64,000 nt of DNA from CAYSPG01 sp964432885 (GTDB lineage Bacteria > Bacteroidota > Bacteroidia > AKYH767-A > OLB10), in assembly GCA_964432885.1 (NCBI GenBank), contig CAYSPG010000010.1:62001-126000 (forward strand), written 5' to 3'. Shown in pieces: positions 53,499 through 61,728 of this stretch. The stretch's first letter is position 1; every line of letters begins with the position of its first letter. A program made the translations under genes and the position numbers. The notes under the pieces are model-generated. The model was given only the letters and a program-made list of their open reading frames with translations. It searched no databases and had not been told where the DNA came from.

Positions 53499-54128
53499 AT
53501 GGAAGTAGAAGTTAAACAAATAAGCGGTCAAAGCACAGGCAGAAAAGCCAAACTTAACGACACCATCTTTGGTGCCGAGCCAAATGACCATGCAATATGG
53601 CTGGATGTAAAAAGCATTCAGGCAAATAAGCGCCAGGGTACGCACAAAGCAAAAGAGCGCAATGAAGTATCAGGCACAACCAAAAAATTAAAGCGTCAAA
53701 AAGGAACAGGGGGCGCACGTGCCGGCAGCATGAAGTCGCCCTTGTTTGTAGGCGGAGGCCGTGTGTTTGGCCCCAAACCCCGCGACTATTCTTTTAAACT
53801 CAATAAAAAAGTAAAACAAATAGCACGTATATCGGCATTAAGCTACAAGGCAAAAGAAAACAACATTACCGTGTTGGAAAACTTCAACTTTGAAGCGCCT
53901 AAAACAAAATCGTTTAACGAATTGCTAAAACAACTTTCGTTAACCGATAAAAAGATTTTGCTGGTTACTGCTGAAACAAATAAAAACGTAGTACTCTCGT
54001 CACGCAACCTTGCACTTAGCAAAGTGGTTTGCGCTGCCGATTTAAACACCGTTGACATACTTAACGCACAAAATTTAGTTTTAACCGAAGGCGCACTGCC
54101 GGTAATTGAAAATACATTAAGCAAATGA
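53499..54128 (+). CDS. rplD: 50S ribosomal protein L4
   Basis: The 209-aa protein shows the exit-tunnel loop region with KLKRQKGTGGARAGSMKSPLFVGGG and a Rossmann-like C-terminal domain. L4 can autoregulate the S10 operon in some bacteria; whether it does so here is unknown. Its stop overlaps the rplW start by 4 bp (ATGA). Confidence 0.97.
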   Translation: MEVEVKQISGQSTGRKAKLNDTIFGAEPNDHAIWLDVKSIQANKRQGTHKAKERNEVSGTTKKLKRQKGTGGARAGSMKSPLFVGGGRVFGPKPRDYSFKLNKKVKQIARISALSYKAKENNITVLENFNFEAPKTKSFNELLKQLSLTDKKILLVTAETNKNVVLSSRNLALSKVVCAADLNTVDILNAQNLVLTEGALPVIENTLSK

Positions 54129-54415
54129 TTATCCTGAAAAAACCGGTTATTACCGAAAAAAATACAGCTAAGTCTGAAAAACTTGGCCAATATGCTTTTA
54201 TAGTTGATAAAAAAGCAAACAAAGTTCAAATTAAAAATGCCGTTGAAAAAATGTACAGCGTTAACGTTGTGCGTGTAAACACGGTAAACAATGCACGAAA
54301 AAACAAAGTTCGATACACCGTTGCCGGAATTCAAAAAGGTAGCAAAGGCGGACTTAAAAAAGCGTACATAACTGTAGCAAAAGGCGAAACAATTGATTTT
54401 TACGCAAGCGTTTAA
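54125..54415 (+). CDS. rplW: 50S ribosomal protein L23
   Basis: The 96-aa protein shows LKKPVITEKNTAKSEK and VEKMYSVNVVRVNTVN. L23 lines the exit tunnel and is the docking site for trigger factor and SRP. The start overlaps rplD. Confidence 0.96.
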   Translation: MIILKKPVITEKNTAKSEKLGQYAFIVDKKANKVQIKNAVEKMYSVNVVRVNTVNNARKNKVRYTVAGIQKGSKGGLKKAYITVAKGETIDFYASV

Positions 54416-54427
54416 AAACACAAGGCA

Positions 54428-55252
54428 ATGGGAATTAAAAAATTTAATCCAATAACTCCGGGACAACGTTTTCTGATTGCACCTGATTTTGAAGAAATCA
54501 CAGCAGCAGAGCCGTTAAAAAAATTAACCGAGCGGATAAGTCGCAAAGGAGGTCGTAACAACTCTGGTAAAATGACCATGCGTTACATTGGCGGTGGACA
54601 TCGTAAACTTTACCGGATTATTGATTTTAAAAGAGATAAAAACGGTGTGCCCGGCAAAGTGGCAACTGTTGAGTATGATCCAAACCGTACTTCACGCATA
54701 GCACTAATTCATTATGCTGATGGTGACAAACGTTACATACTGGCACCAACCGGCATTAAAGTTGGGCAAACCATAATGGCCGGCCCAACAGCTACTCCTG
54801 AAATTGGCAACGCTATGATGCTAAAAGATATGCCTATGGGAACCATTGTGCATAATATTGAGTTACGTCCTGGACAAGGCGGCAAAATGGCGCGTAGTGC
54901 GGGTACATTTGCCCAACTTACAGCGCGTGATGGTAACTATGCTATTTTAAAAATGCCCAGTGGCGAAACACGCATGGTGCTTGCTACTTGTACTGCAACT
55001 GTTGGTACGGTTTCTAATTCAGACCATAACAAAGAAAGCGATGGCAAAGCAGGGAGAAATGTTTGGAGAGGTATTCGTCCACGTGTTCGTGGTGTAGCTA
55101 TGAACCCTGTTGATCACCCAATGGGTGGTGGCGAGGGTCGTGCATCAGGTGGACACCCACGCTCGCGTAAAGGATTACTTGCTAAAGGAAAGAAAACCCG
55201 CAAGCTAAAAAATCAAAGCAACAAGCATATTATCGAAAGAAGAAAGAAATAA
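54428..55252 (+). CDS. rplB: 50S ribosomal protein L2
   Basis: The 274-aa protein carries KKFNPITPGQRF, GGHRKLYRIIDF and the peptidyl transferase-associated region with RGVAMNPVDHPMGGGEGR. The C-terminus is lysine- and arginine-rich. It is followed by 58 bp with a hairpin before rpsS. Confidence 0.98.
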   Translation: MGIKKFNPITPGQRFLIAPDFEEITAAEPLKKLTERISRKGGRNNSGKMTMRYIGGGHRKLYRIIDFKRDKNGVPGKVATVEYDPNRTSRIALIHYADGDKRYILAPTGIKVGQTIMAGPTATPEIGNAMMLKDMPMGTIVHNIELRPGQGGKMARSAGTFAQLTARDGNYAILKMPSGETRMVLATCTATVGTVSNSDHNKESDGKAGRNVWRGIRPRVRGVAMNPVDHPMGGGEGRASGGHPRSRKGLLAKGKKTRKLKNQSNKHIIERRKK

Positions 55253-55260
55253 ATAAATGC

Positions 55261-55283
55261 GCAGTTGGCAATTTGCAAACTGC
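55261..55283. repeat. Inverted repeat between rplB and rpsS
   Basis: GCAGTTGGCAA and TTGCAAACTGC pair at 10 of 11 positions with one nt between the arms. A further AAACTGCAAAC follows at about 55291-55301. Confidence 0.5.
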
Positions 55284-55310
55284 ATATTGAAAACTGCAAA
55301 CTAAAATAAA

Positions 55311-55601
55311 ATGAGTCGTTCACTAAAAAAAGGCCCCTTCATCGACCCCAAGCTCGAAGAAAAAATAATGGGCATGGCCGAGGCAAAAAAGAAGTCGGTA
55401 ATAAAAACCTGGAGCAGGCGCTCTATGATTTCGCCCGACTTTGTTGGACTGACATTGGCAGTTCACAACGGAAATAAATTTATACCCGTGTATATTACTG
55501 AAAACATGGTGGGACATAAGTTAGGCGAGTTTGCCCCCACACGCGTATTCAGAGGACATACCGGAAACAAAAAAGACGAACCTGCAACAGCAAAAAAATA
55601 A
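55311..55601 (+). CDS. rpsS: 30S ribosomal protein S19
   Basis: The 96-aa protein has the family start SRSLKKGPFIDPKL, the central WSRRSMISPDFVGLT and GHKLGEFAPTRVFRGH. It binds the 30S head near the A-site finger. It is 2 bp before rplV. Confidence 0.97.
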   Translation: MSRSLKKGPFIDPKLEEKIMGMAEAKKKSVIKTWSRRSMISPDFVGLTLAVHNGNKFIPVYITENMVGHKLGEFAPTRVFRGHTGNKKDEPATAKK

Positions 55602-55603
55602 TC

Positions 55604-56053
55604 ATGGGATCAAGAAAGAAAAAAGCAGCCGATGCGCGCAAGGAAGCAATGAAAACCACTTACATGGCCAAGTTGAACAATTGCCCCACATCACCACGCA
55701 AAATGAGATTGCTTGCTGATATGATTCGTGGCAAAAAAGTTGACCTTGCATTGAATCTTTTAAAGTTCAGCAAAAAAGAAGCTTCGGTGCGATTGGAAAA
55801 ACTATTGCTGTCGGCATTAAACAACTGGCAGAATAAAAACGAAGGTGTTCGCATAGAAGACCAGCAATTGGTGGTTTCAAAAATATTTGTTGACAGCGGC
55901 CGGCAGTTAAAAAGACTGCGCCCTGCTCCACAAGGTCGCGGTTACCGCATCCGCAAACGTTCAAATCATGTAACTATTTACGTTGATTCGTTAAACAAAA
56001 AGCAGGAAGAAATAACAACAGAAGAAACAGTAACTGAAAATACAGAAGCATAA
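55604..56053 (+). CDS. rplV: 50S ribosomal protein L22
   Basis: The 149-aa protein has L22 features TSPRKMRLLADMIRGKKVDLAL and the tunnel loop GRQLKRLRPAPQGRGYRIRKRSNH. An acidic extension of about 20 residues (EEITTEETVTENTEA) ends the protein, longer than in E. coli. Its stop is directly next to the rpsC ATG. Confidence 0.96.
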   Translation: MGSRKKKAADARKEAMKTTYMAKLNNCPTSPRKMRLLADMIRGKKVDLALNLLKFSKKEASVRLEKLLLSALNNWQNKNEGVRIEDQQLVVSKIFVDSGRQLKRLRPAPQGRGYRIRKRSNHVTIYVDSLNKKQEEITTEETVTENTEA

Positions 56054-56836
56054 ATGGGACAAAAAGCACACCCGGTAGGCAACAGATTAGGAATTATCCG
56101 CGGATGGGATTCTAATTGGTACGGAGGAAAAAATTATTCTGACCGTTTGGTTGAAGATGAAAAAATCCGCACATACCTGCATGCACGTCTGCAAAAAGGC
56201 GGAGTTTCGCGTGTGGTAATTGAGCGCACACTAAAATTAATTACCGCCACTATTCACACAGCACGTCCGGGAATTGTAATTGGTAAAGGCGGAACCGAAG
56301 TTGATAAACTCAAAGAAGAGTTAAAAAAGATTACCAAAAAAGAAGTTCAGATAAACATATTTGAAATTAAGCGTCCTGAACTGGATGCTCAACTTGTAGC
56401 CGAAGGTGTTGCTAAACAAATTGAAGCACGTATTTCATACAGGCGAGCAATTAAATCAGCCATTGCGTCAAGCATGCGTATGGGTGCCGAAGGAATTAAA
56501 GTAATGTGTGCAGGTCGTATTGGCGGAGCCGAAATTGCCCGTACCGAACAATACAAAGAAGGCCGTATTCCATTACACACCTTTCGTGCCGATATTGATT
56601 TTGCAATAGCCGAAGCACAAACAAGCTATGGTAAAATAGGCGTAAAAGCCTGGATTTGCAAAGGCGAAGTTTTTGGAAAACGTGATTTGTCGCCAAACAT
56701 AGGCATGTCATCTGCACCAAAAGGTGGTGGCGGTGGCGAGCGCAGAGGCGAACGTAATGAGCATAACGACAGAGGCGGAAGACGCGGTGGCGACAGAAGA
56801 GGCGGAGATCGCAGGGATAGAAGAAACAACGGTTAA
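56054..56836 (+). CDS. rpsC: 30S ribosomal protein S3 with RGG-rich tail
   Basis: The 260-aa protein has the KH domain with GIVIGKGGTEVDKL and the C-terminal S3 fold with the ARTEQYKEGRIPLHTFRADIDF motif. After about residue 222 comes a tail rich in Arg, Gly and Asp with RGG repeats (GERRGERNEHNDRGGRRGG and onward). Such a tail may bind RNA, but it is outside the conserved S3 core. S3 forms part of the mRNA helicase at the entry tunnel. Confidence 0.97.
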   Translation: MGQKAHPVGNRLGIIRGWDSNWYGGKNYSDRLVEDEKIRTYLHARLQKGGVSRVVIERTLKLITATIHTARPGIVIGKGGTEVDKLKEELKKITKKEVQINIFEIKRPELDAQLVAEGVAKQIEARISYRRAIKSAIASSMRMGAEGIKVMCAGRIGGAEIARTEQYKEGRIPLHTFRADIDFAIAEAQTSYGKIGVKAWICKGEVFGKRDLSPNIGMSSAPKGGGGGERRGERNEHNDRGGRRGGDRRGGDRRDRRNNG

Positions 56837-56866
56837 AATAAACAATACTGAAAGAAACATAAAAAA

Positions 56867-57289
56867 ATGTTACAGCCCAAAAAAACCAAATACCGCAAAC
56901 AGCAAAAAATGCGCAACCGAGGCAATGCCTCACGTGGTGCTCAAATAGCTTTTGGTTCATTCGGTATGAAATCATTGGAAAGAGCACAAATAACCTCTCG
57001 TCAAATTGAGGCAGCGCGTGTTGCATTAACACGTTATCTTAAACGCGAAGGTTTAACATGGATACGAATATTTCCTGACAAACCAATAACCAAAAAACCA
57101 GCTGAGGTGCGTATGGGTAAAGGTAAAGGAGCTCCTGAGTACTGGATAGCGCAGGTAAAACCAGGCACCATGTTATTTGAAGCAGATGGCGTACCTGTTG
57201 AAACAGCAAAAGAAGCTATGCGACTTGCTGCACAAAAGCTTCCGGTAGTTACCAAATTTGTAGTTCGCAGAGATTATTCAGCAGTGTAA
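56867..57289 (+). CDS. rplP: 50S ribosomal protein L16
   Basis: The 140-aa protein shows LQPKKTKYRKQQKMRNRGNA and the core RIFPDKPITKKPAEVRMGKGKG of L16, which positions A-site tRNA. It is 30 bp after rpsC. Confidence 0.97.
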   Translation: MLQPKKTKYRKQQKMRNRGNASRGAQIAFGSFGMKSLERAQITSRQIEAARVALTRYLKREGLTWIRIFPDKPITKKPAEVRMGKGKGAPEYWIAQVKPGTMLFEADGVPVETAKEAMRLAAQKLPVVTKFVVRRDYSAV

Positions 57290-57371
57290 AAAAAGTTTGC
57301 AGTCAGCAATTAACAACAAGCAAAGAATAAAATATAAAAAGCGAAACTGTAAACGCTAAAAAAAATTTAAA

Positions 57372-57572
57372 ATGAAACAGTCAATAGTAAAAGACCTCAC
57401 AACTGACGAAGTGAAAGCAAGAATTGCTGAGGAGAAAGAAAATCTTATAAAGTTAAGAATGCAGCATGCCGTTTCTCCAATGGACAGTCCCATAAAAATT
57501 CGCAGCACACGCAGGCTGGTTGCACGTTTAAAAACAGAGTTGAATAAAAGAATGTCTGAGACATCAAAATAA
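57372..57572 (+). CDS. rpmC: 50S ribosomal protein L29
   Basis: The 66-aa protein is a helical hairpin with RMQHAVSPMDSPIKIRSTRRLVARLKTEL, the L29 signature region. L29 sits next to L23 at the tunnel exit. It is 6 bp before rpsQ. Confidence 0.95.
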   Translation: MKQSIVKDLTTDEVKARIAEEKENLIKLRMQHAVSPMDSPIKIRSTRRLVARLKTELNKRMSETSK

Positions 57573-57578
57573 AAATAA

Positions 57579-57839
57579 ATGAGTACCGAAAGAGCATTAC
57601 GTAAAACCAAAATTGGCATTGTTACCAGTAACAAAATGCAGAAGACTGCTGTGGTATCTGTCGAGCGAAAAGTAAAACATGCCATGTATGGTAAGTTCAT
57701 CAACAAAACCAAAAAGTTTCATGCCCATGATGAGAACAACACATGCGGAATTGGCGACCGAGTTCTTATTATGGAAACGCGTCCATTAAGTAAAACAAAA
57801 CGTTGGAGATTAGTAGAGGTATTGGAAAAAGCAAAATAA
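57579..57839 (+). CDS. rpsQ: 30S ribosomal protein S17
   Basis: The 86-aa protein has RKTKIGIVTSNKMQKTAVVSVERKVKH and GDRVLIMETRPLSKTKRWRLVEVLEKAK, both S17 signatures of this OB-fold 16S binder. An 80-bp gap with a hairpin follows. Confidence 0.96.
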   Translation: MSTERALRKTKIGIVTSNKMQKTAVVSVERKVKHAMYGKFINKTKKFHAHDENNTCGIGDRVLIMETRPLSKTKRWRLVEVLEKAK

Positions 57840-57851
57840 TATTTGTTTGGA

Positions 57852-57902
57852 GTTTACAGTTTACGGTTTACAGTTAAAAACCGAAAACTGTAAACTGTAA
57901 AC
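57852..57902. repeat. GTTTACAG-family hairpin inside the ribosomal operon
   Basis: GTTTACAGTTTACGGTTTACAGTT (57852-57875) pairs through its last 17 nt with AACTGTAAACTGTAAAC (57886-57902), with one G-T pair and a 10-nt loop. Its core GTTTACGGTTTACAGTT is identical to 46727-46743. Confidence 0.75.
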
Positions 57903-57919
57903 GTAAAACGAGATTAAAA

Positions 57920-58288
57920 ATGATACAGGCAGAATCAAGATTAACAGTTGCAGATAACAGCGGAGCCAAAGAGGTTTTGTGTATTCGTGTGTTGGGCGGC
58001 ACAAAAAAGCGCTATGCATCGCTTGGCGATACCATAGTGGTTACCGTAAAAAATGCTATCCCGGCCGGCAACATTAAAAAAGGAACTGTGAGCAAAGCAG
58101 TAGTTGTACGTGTAAAAAAAGAAGTGAGACGCAACGATGGCTCTTACATACGATTTGACGACAATGCTGTGGTGTTGCTAAACCAGGCTGATGAGTTAAG
58201 GGGCACACGTATTTTTGGCCCTGTGGCTCGTGAACTTCGCGAAAAGCAATACATGAAAATAGTTTCGTTAGCGCCTGAAGTTATATAA
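57920..58288 (+). CDS. rplN: 50S ribosomal protein L14
   Basis: The 122-aa protein shows MIQAESRLTVADNSGAKEV and the core region with SYIRFDDNAVVLLNQADELRGTRIFGPVAREL. L14 faces the 30S and the translation factors. It begins the spc part of the operon. Confidence 0.98.
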   Translation: MIQAESRLTVADNSGAKEVLCIRVLGGTKKRYASLGDTIVVTVKNAIPAGNIKKGTVSKAVVVRVKKEVRRNDGSYIRFDDNAVVLLNQADELRGTRIFGPVARELREKQYMKIVSLAPEVI

Positions 58289-58306
58289 CCAGTTAAAAAA
58301 AGTACA

Positions 58307-58624
58307 ATGATTAAGCTTAAAATAAAAAAGGGTGACATCGTTAAAGTAGTTGCCGGTGAGTCAAAAGGAAAACAGGGGCGTGTGCTCCAGGTTTTTCCTG
58401 AAAAAAACCGCGCAAGTGTTGAAGGTGTTAATGTGATTTCAAAGCACAGCAAACCCAATGCAAAAAACACCAAAGGCGGCATCGAGAAAAAAGAAGCGCC
58501 TGTTCATATTTCAAACCTAATGCTTATTGACCCCAAATCAGGAAAGCCTACACGTGTTGGCCGCAGAGTTGAAGAAGGGAAAATTGTGCGTTACGCTAAA
58601 GTTTCAGGGGAGGTAATAAAATGA
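58307..58624 (+). CDS. rplX: 50S ribosomal protein L24
   Basis: The 105-aa protein has the KOW motif (KKGDIVKVVAGESKGKQGRVLQVFPEKNRASVEGVN). It initiates 50S assembly at the 5' end of 23S rRNA. Its stop overlaps the rplE start as ATGA. Confidence 0.97.
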   Translation: MIKLKIKKGDIVKVVAGESKGKQGRVLQVFPEKNRASVEGVNVISKHSKPNAKNTKGGIEKKEAPVHISNLMLIDPKSGKPTRVGRRVEEGKIVRYAKVSGEVIK

Positions 58625-59178
58625 GTTATACACCACGCTTAAAAAGCAAATACAAAAAAGAAATAGTTACTGCATTAAAATCACGCTTTAACTACAAAAG
58701 CGTAATGCAGGTTCCTAAGCTTACCAAAATATGCCTTAACCAGGGTGTTGGCGATGCAACTGCTGATAAAAAAGTAGTTGATGCTGTGGTAACCGAAATG
58801 TCAAACATTGCAGGCCAAAAAGCAGTGGCTACCCATGCAAAAAAAGACATCTCTAACTTTAAAGTGCGTAAAGGAGTTCCTATTGGAGTACGAGTAACAT
58901 TGCGCGATGAGCAGATGTATGAATTTCTGGACAGATTAATCTCTGTGGCATTACCACGCATTCGCGATTTCCGAGGAATTAATGATAAAGGTTTTGATGG
59001 TCGTGGTAACTACACGCTTGGAATTACCGAGCATATTATTTTTCCTGAAATTGATATTGACAAAGTAAGTAAAATACGTGGTATGGATATCACCTTCGTT
59101 ACCACAGCCAATACTGATAAAGAAGCACTTGAGTTGCTAAAAGAATTCGGATTACCATTTAAAACAAACGCAAATTAA
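58621..59178 (+). CDS. rplE: 50S ribosomal protein L5
   Basis: The 185-aa protein contains KICLNQGVGDA, the loop with RKGVPIGVRVTLRDEQMYEFLDRL and the DIDKVSKIRGMDITFVTTANT end. It binds 5S rRNA with L18. Slightly longer than the E. coli form. Confidence 0.97.
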   Translation: MSYTPRLKSKYKKEIVTALKSRFNYKSVMQVPKLTKICLNQGVGDATADKKVVDAVVTEMSNIAGQKAVATHAKKDISNFKVRKGVPIGVRVTLRDEQMYEFLDRLISVALPRIRDFRGINDKGFDGRGNYTLGITEHIIFPEIDIDKVSKIRGMDITFVTTANTDKEALELLKEFGLPFKTNAN

Positions 59179-59242
59179 AAATCAGTTATTAAGTAAAATT
59201 CAAAATTTCAGTCATTCAAAAATTTTATCATTAAAATAAAAC

Positions 59243-59512
59243 ATGGCAAAAGAATCAACAAAAGCTAGAGACAGAAAAAAACAACGCATGGTTGAAAAAT
59301 ATGCTGAAAAACGAGCAGCTTTAAAAGCAGCAGGTGATTATGCAGGTTTGGCCAAATTGCCTCGCAGTTCTTCTCCGGTTCGACTTCATAGCCGGTGCAT
59401 GATTACAGGCCGGCCACGTGGGTACATGCGTCAGTTTGGAATTTCAAGAATTATGTTTCGAAAAATGGCGCTTGAAGGAAAAATTGCCGGTGTAACAAAA
59501 GCAAGTTGGTAA
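59243..59512 (+). CDS. rpsN: 30S ribosomal protein S14, zinc-independent type
   Basis: The 89-aa protein is the long C-minus form: no CXXC zinc motif, one cysteine only. LPRSSSPVRLHSRCMITGRPRGYMRQFGISR is typical. It sits in the 30S head. It is the usual form for Bacteroidota. Confidence 0.96.
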   Translation: MAKESTKARDRKKQRMVEKYAEKRAALKAAGDYAGLAKLPRSSSPVRLHSRCMITGRPRGYMRQFGISRIMFRKMALEGKIAGVTKASW

Positions 59513-59539
59513 AATCAATTAGCAAAAAACGTAAACAGT

Positions 59540-59564
59540 AATATTCATTATACAATATTCAATC
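59540..59564. repeat. AATATTCA-type repeat between rpsN and rpsH
   Basis: AATATTCA (59540-59547) is followed by CAATATTCAAT (59553-59563). The second part is identical to the right arm core of the 22872-22944 repeat. Confidence 0.4.
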
Positions 59565-59569
59565 TCCCA

Positions 59570-59968
59570 ATGACAGACCCAATATCAGATTACTTGACCA
59601 GACTTCGCAATGCTATAAAAGCCAATCATCGCATTGTTGAAGTTCCTGCTTCAAACACAAAAAAAGAAATGACCAAAATCCTTTTTGATAAAGGATATAT
59701 ATCTAACTACAAGTTTGAAGAAACAGAAAATAAGCAAGGCAAAATAAAAGTAGCATTAAAATACAACCCGGTTACCAAATTATCTGCAATTACAAAATTG
59801 AGAAGAGTAAGTCGTCCAGGTCTTAGAAAGTATATTGGCAGTGATAATTTGCCTCGCGTAATTAACGGACTTGGAATAGCCATAATCTCTACATCAAAAG
59901 GAATGATGACAGATAAAGAAGCGCGCACATTAAATGTTGGTGGAGAGGTTTTGTGTTACGTTTATTAA
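59570..59968 (+). CDS. rpsH: 30S ribosomal protein S8
   Basis: The 132-aa protein has DPISDYLTRLRNAIKANHR and the GLGIAIISTSKGMMTDKEARTLNVGGEVLCYVY C-terminus of S8, which binds the central domain of 16S rRNA. In E. coli S8 regulates the spc operon; no matching site was identified here. It is 113 bp before rplF. Confidence 0.97.
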   Translation: MTDPISDYLTRLRNAIKANHRIVEVPASNTKKEMTKILFDKGYISNYKFEETENKQGKIKVALKYNPVTKLSAITKLRRVSRPGLRKYIGSDNLPRVINGLGIAIISTSKGMMTDKEARTLNVGGEVLCYVY

Positions 59969-60047
59969 TTGATAGAAAACCTTAGATAATTATTTATTCA
60001 AAAAAACAAGTAGAAGTTTTAGTAAACAAAATTAACTTTCAAACAAT

Positions 60048-60072
60048 AAACTTCAAACTTCAAACTTCAAAC
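60048..60072. repeat. AAACTTC tandem repeat between rpsH and rplF
   Basis: The 7-mer AAACTTC occurs three times plus AAAC. Part of it is the exact reverse complement of the GTTTGAA tandem at 11850-11868. Confidence 0.7.
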
Positions 60073-60081
60073 AAAAGATAG

Positions 60082-60636
60082 ATGTCACGAATAGGAAAAT
60101 TACCAGTTGCGCTTCCTTCAGGAGTTCAGGTTACGTTTACAAATAATGTAGTAACCGTAAAGGGACCCAAAGGAACGTTAACACAACCCATTGCAGATGG
60201 TGTAAAGGTTGAAATAGATAACTCAAATGTTGTGCTAAGCCGCGAGACTGAACAGAAGCGCCATAAATCCATGCACGGTTTATACCGAGCCTTAATTGCC
60301 AATATGATTCAAGGTGTAACCAAAGGATATAAAATTGAACAGGAATTGGTAGGTGTGGGATACCGTGCCTCCAATCAGGGACAAATGCTTGATTTGGTTT
60401 TAGGACATTCACATCACGTAGTGTTTGAACTACCAACTGAAATAAAAGTAGCAACAAAAACCGAAAGGGGAGCAAACCCAACCATTATTCTTGAAAGTAG
60501 TGATAAGCAATTGCTGGGACAGGTTGCAGCAAAAATCCGTTCGCTACGCAAGCCTGAGCCATATAAAGGTAAGGGTATTAAGTTTGTTGGTGAAACATTA
60601 AGAAGAAAAGCAGGAAAATCTGCAGCTAAAAAATAA
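60082..60636 (+). CDS. rplF: 50S ribosomal protein L6
   Basis: The 184-aa protein has SRIGKLPVALPSGVQV, VTVKGPKGTL and the C-terminal EPYKGKGIKFVGETLRRKAGKSA of L6, near the sarcin-ricin loop. It is 10 bp before rplR. Confidence 0.97.
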   Translation: MSRIGKLPVALPSGVQVTFTNNVVTVKGPKGTLTQPIADGVKVEIDNSNVVLSRETEQKRHKSMHGLYRALIANMIQGVTKGYKIEQELVGVGYRASNQGQMLDLVLGHSHHVVFELPTEIKVATKTERGANPTIILESSDKQLLGQVAAKIRSLRKPEPYKGKGIKFVGETLRRKAGKSAAKK

Positions 60637-60646
60637 TTGAAGTAAA

Positions 60647-60997
60647 ATGGAAAGTACAAAAGTTGTTCGCAGAAGAAAAATAAGGTACCGTATTCGCAAA
60701 GCGATAAAAGGTACGGCTGAGCGCCCACGCTTGTCGGTATTTAGAAGCAACAAGCAAATATCGGTTCAACTAATTGATGATGTAGCCGGCAATACACTGG
60801 CAGCAGCATCATCAGCCGAAAAGGAAGTGGCAGCAGGAAAAAAATCAGAAAAAGCCGCTGCAGTAGGTAAGGTAATTGCCGAAAGAGCAGCTGCCAAAGG
60901 AATAAAAGAAGTGGTTTTTGACCGTGGCGGATATTTATATCATGGAAGAATAAAAGCTTTGGCCGATGGCGCCAGAGAAGGTGGATTAAAATTTTAA
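60647..60997 (+). CDS. rplR: 50S ribosomal protein L18
   Basis: The 116-aa protein has the family region GTAERPRLSVFRSNKQISVQLIDD and ends in FDRGGYLYHGRIKALADGAREGGLKF. L18 carries 5S rRNA with L5. It is 9 bp before rpsE. Confidence 0.97.
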   Translation: MESTKVVRRRKIRYRIRKAIKGTAERPRLSVFRSNKQISVQLIDDVAGNTLAAASSAEKEVAAGKKSEKAAAVGKVIAERAAAKGIKEVVFDRGGYLYHGRIKALADGAREGGLKF

Positions 60998-61006
60998 AAA
61001 ACAAAC

Positions 61007-61525
61007 ATGTTAGCAACAGCAACAAAAAGAGTTAAACCCGGTGAAATTGAACTAAAAGACAGATTAGTTGCAGTAAACCGCGTAACAAAAGTTACCAAAG
61101 GCGGACGCACATTTACATTTGCAGCTATTGTAGTTGTAGGTGACGAAAAAGGTGTGGTAGGATATGGTCTTGGAAAAGCAAAGGAAGTTACCGATGCTAT
61201 TACCAAAGCCATTGATGATGCAAAAAAGAATTTGGTAAAAGTTACCATTTCAAAAACTACAGTACCGCATGAGCAGGATGCATCGTTTGGTGGAGCATCG
61301 GTGTTTTTAAAACCTGCTGCACCAGGAACAGGTGTAATAGCAGGTGGTGCTATGCGTGCCGTGCTCGAAAGTGTAGGCATACATGATGTATTAGCAAAAT
61401 CAAAAGGGTCATCAAATCCGCACAACGTTGTAAAAGCTACCATACATGCACTTGCGCTTATGCGCGATGCTGCCGGAGTAGCCAATCAGCGCGGTGTTGA
61501 TATATCAAAAGTTTTTAACGGTTAA
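61007..61525 (+). CDS. rpsE: 30S ribosomal protein S5
   Basis: The 172-aa protein has LKDRLVAVNRVTKVTKGGRTF and the second domain with GVIAGGAMRAVLESVGIHDVLAKSKGSSNPHNVVKAT. S5 is important for decoding fidelity and mRNA entry. The gap to rpmD is 12 bp. Confidence 0.97.
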   Translation: MLATATKRVKPGEIELKDRLVAVNRVTKVTKGGRTFTFAAIVVVGDEKGVVGYGLGKAKEVTDAITKAIDDAKKNLVKVTISKTTVPHEQDASFGGASVFLKPAAPGTGVIAGGAMRAVLESVGIHDVLAKSKGSSNPHNVVKATIHALALMRDAAGVANQRGVDISKVFNG

Positions 61526-61537
61526 AGAAGTAATGAC

Positions 61538-61717
61538 ATGAGCAAAGTAACTATAAAGCAAATAAAAAGCGGCATCGACCGTCATAAAAGCCAAAAGCTT
61601 ACGCTGAAAGCTCTTGGACTAAAAAATGTTTACGACAGCGTTGAGAAAGAATTAACCCCTCAGATAAAAGGAATGATTTCAAAAGTGAGTCATTTGGTTG
61701 AAGTAACAGAAAAATAA
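61538..61717 (+). CDS. rpmD: 50S ribosomal protein L30
   Basis: This 59-aa reading frame starts at an ATG 12 bp after the rpsE stop. MSKVTIKQIKSGIDRHKSQK, TLKALGLKNVYDSV and a C-terminal VSHLVEVTEK are L30 features. Its position between rpsE and rplO is the standard one. Confidence 0.95.
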   Translation: MSKVTIKQIKSGIDRHKSQKLTLKALGLKNVYDSVEKELTPQIKGMISKVSHLVEVTEK

Positions 61718-61728
61718 TAAAGAACAAA

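Noticed and set aside
53843..54466. 207-codon open frame on the minus strand across rplD and rplW
   Set aside because: It lies opposite two certain ribosomal protein genes, has Phe/Ser/Asn-rich composition with no motif, and is best explained as a shadow of their codon use.
56496..57032. 178-codon minus-strand frame across rpsC and rplP
   Set aside because: It is antisense to two ribosomal genes and has a Cys/Leu/His-rich composition unlike a real protein.
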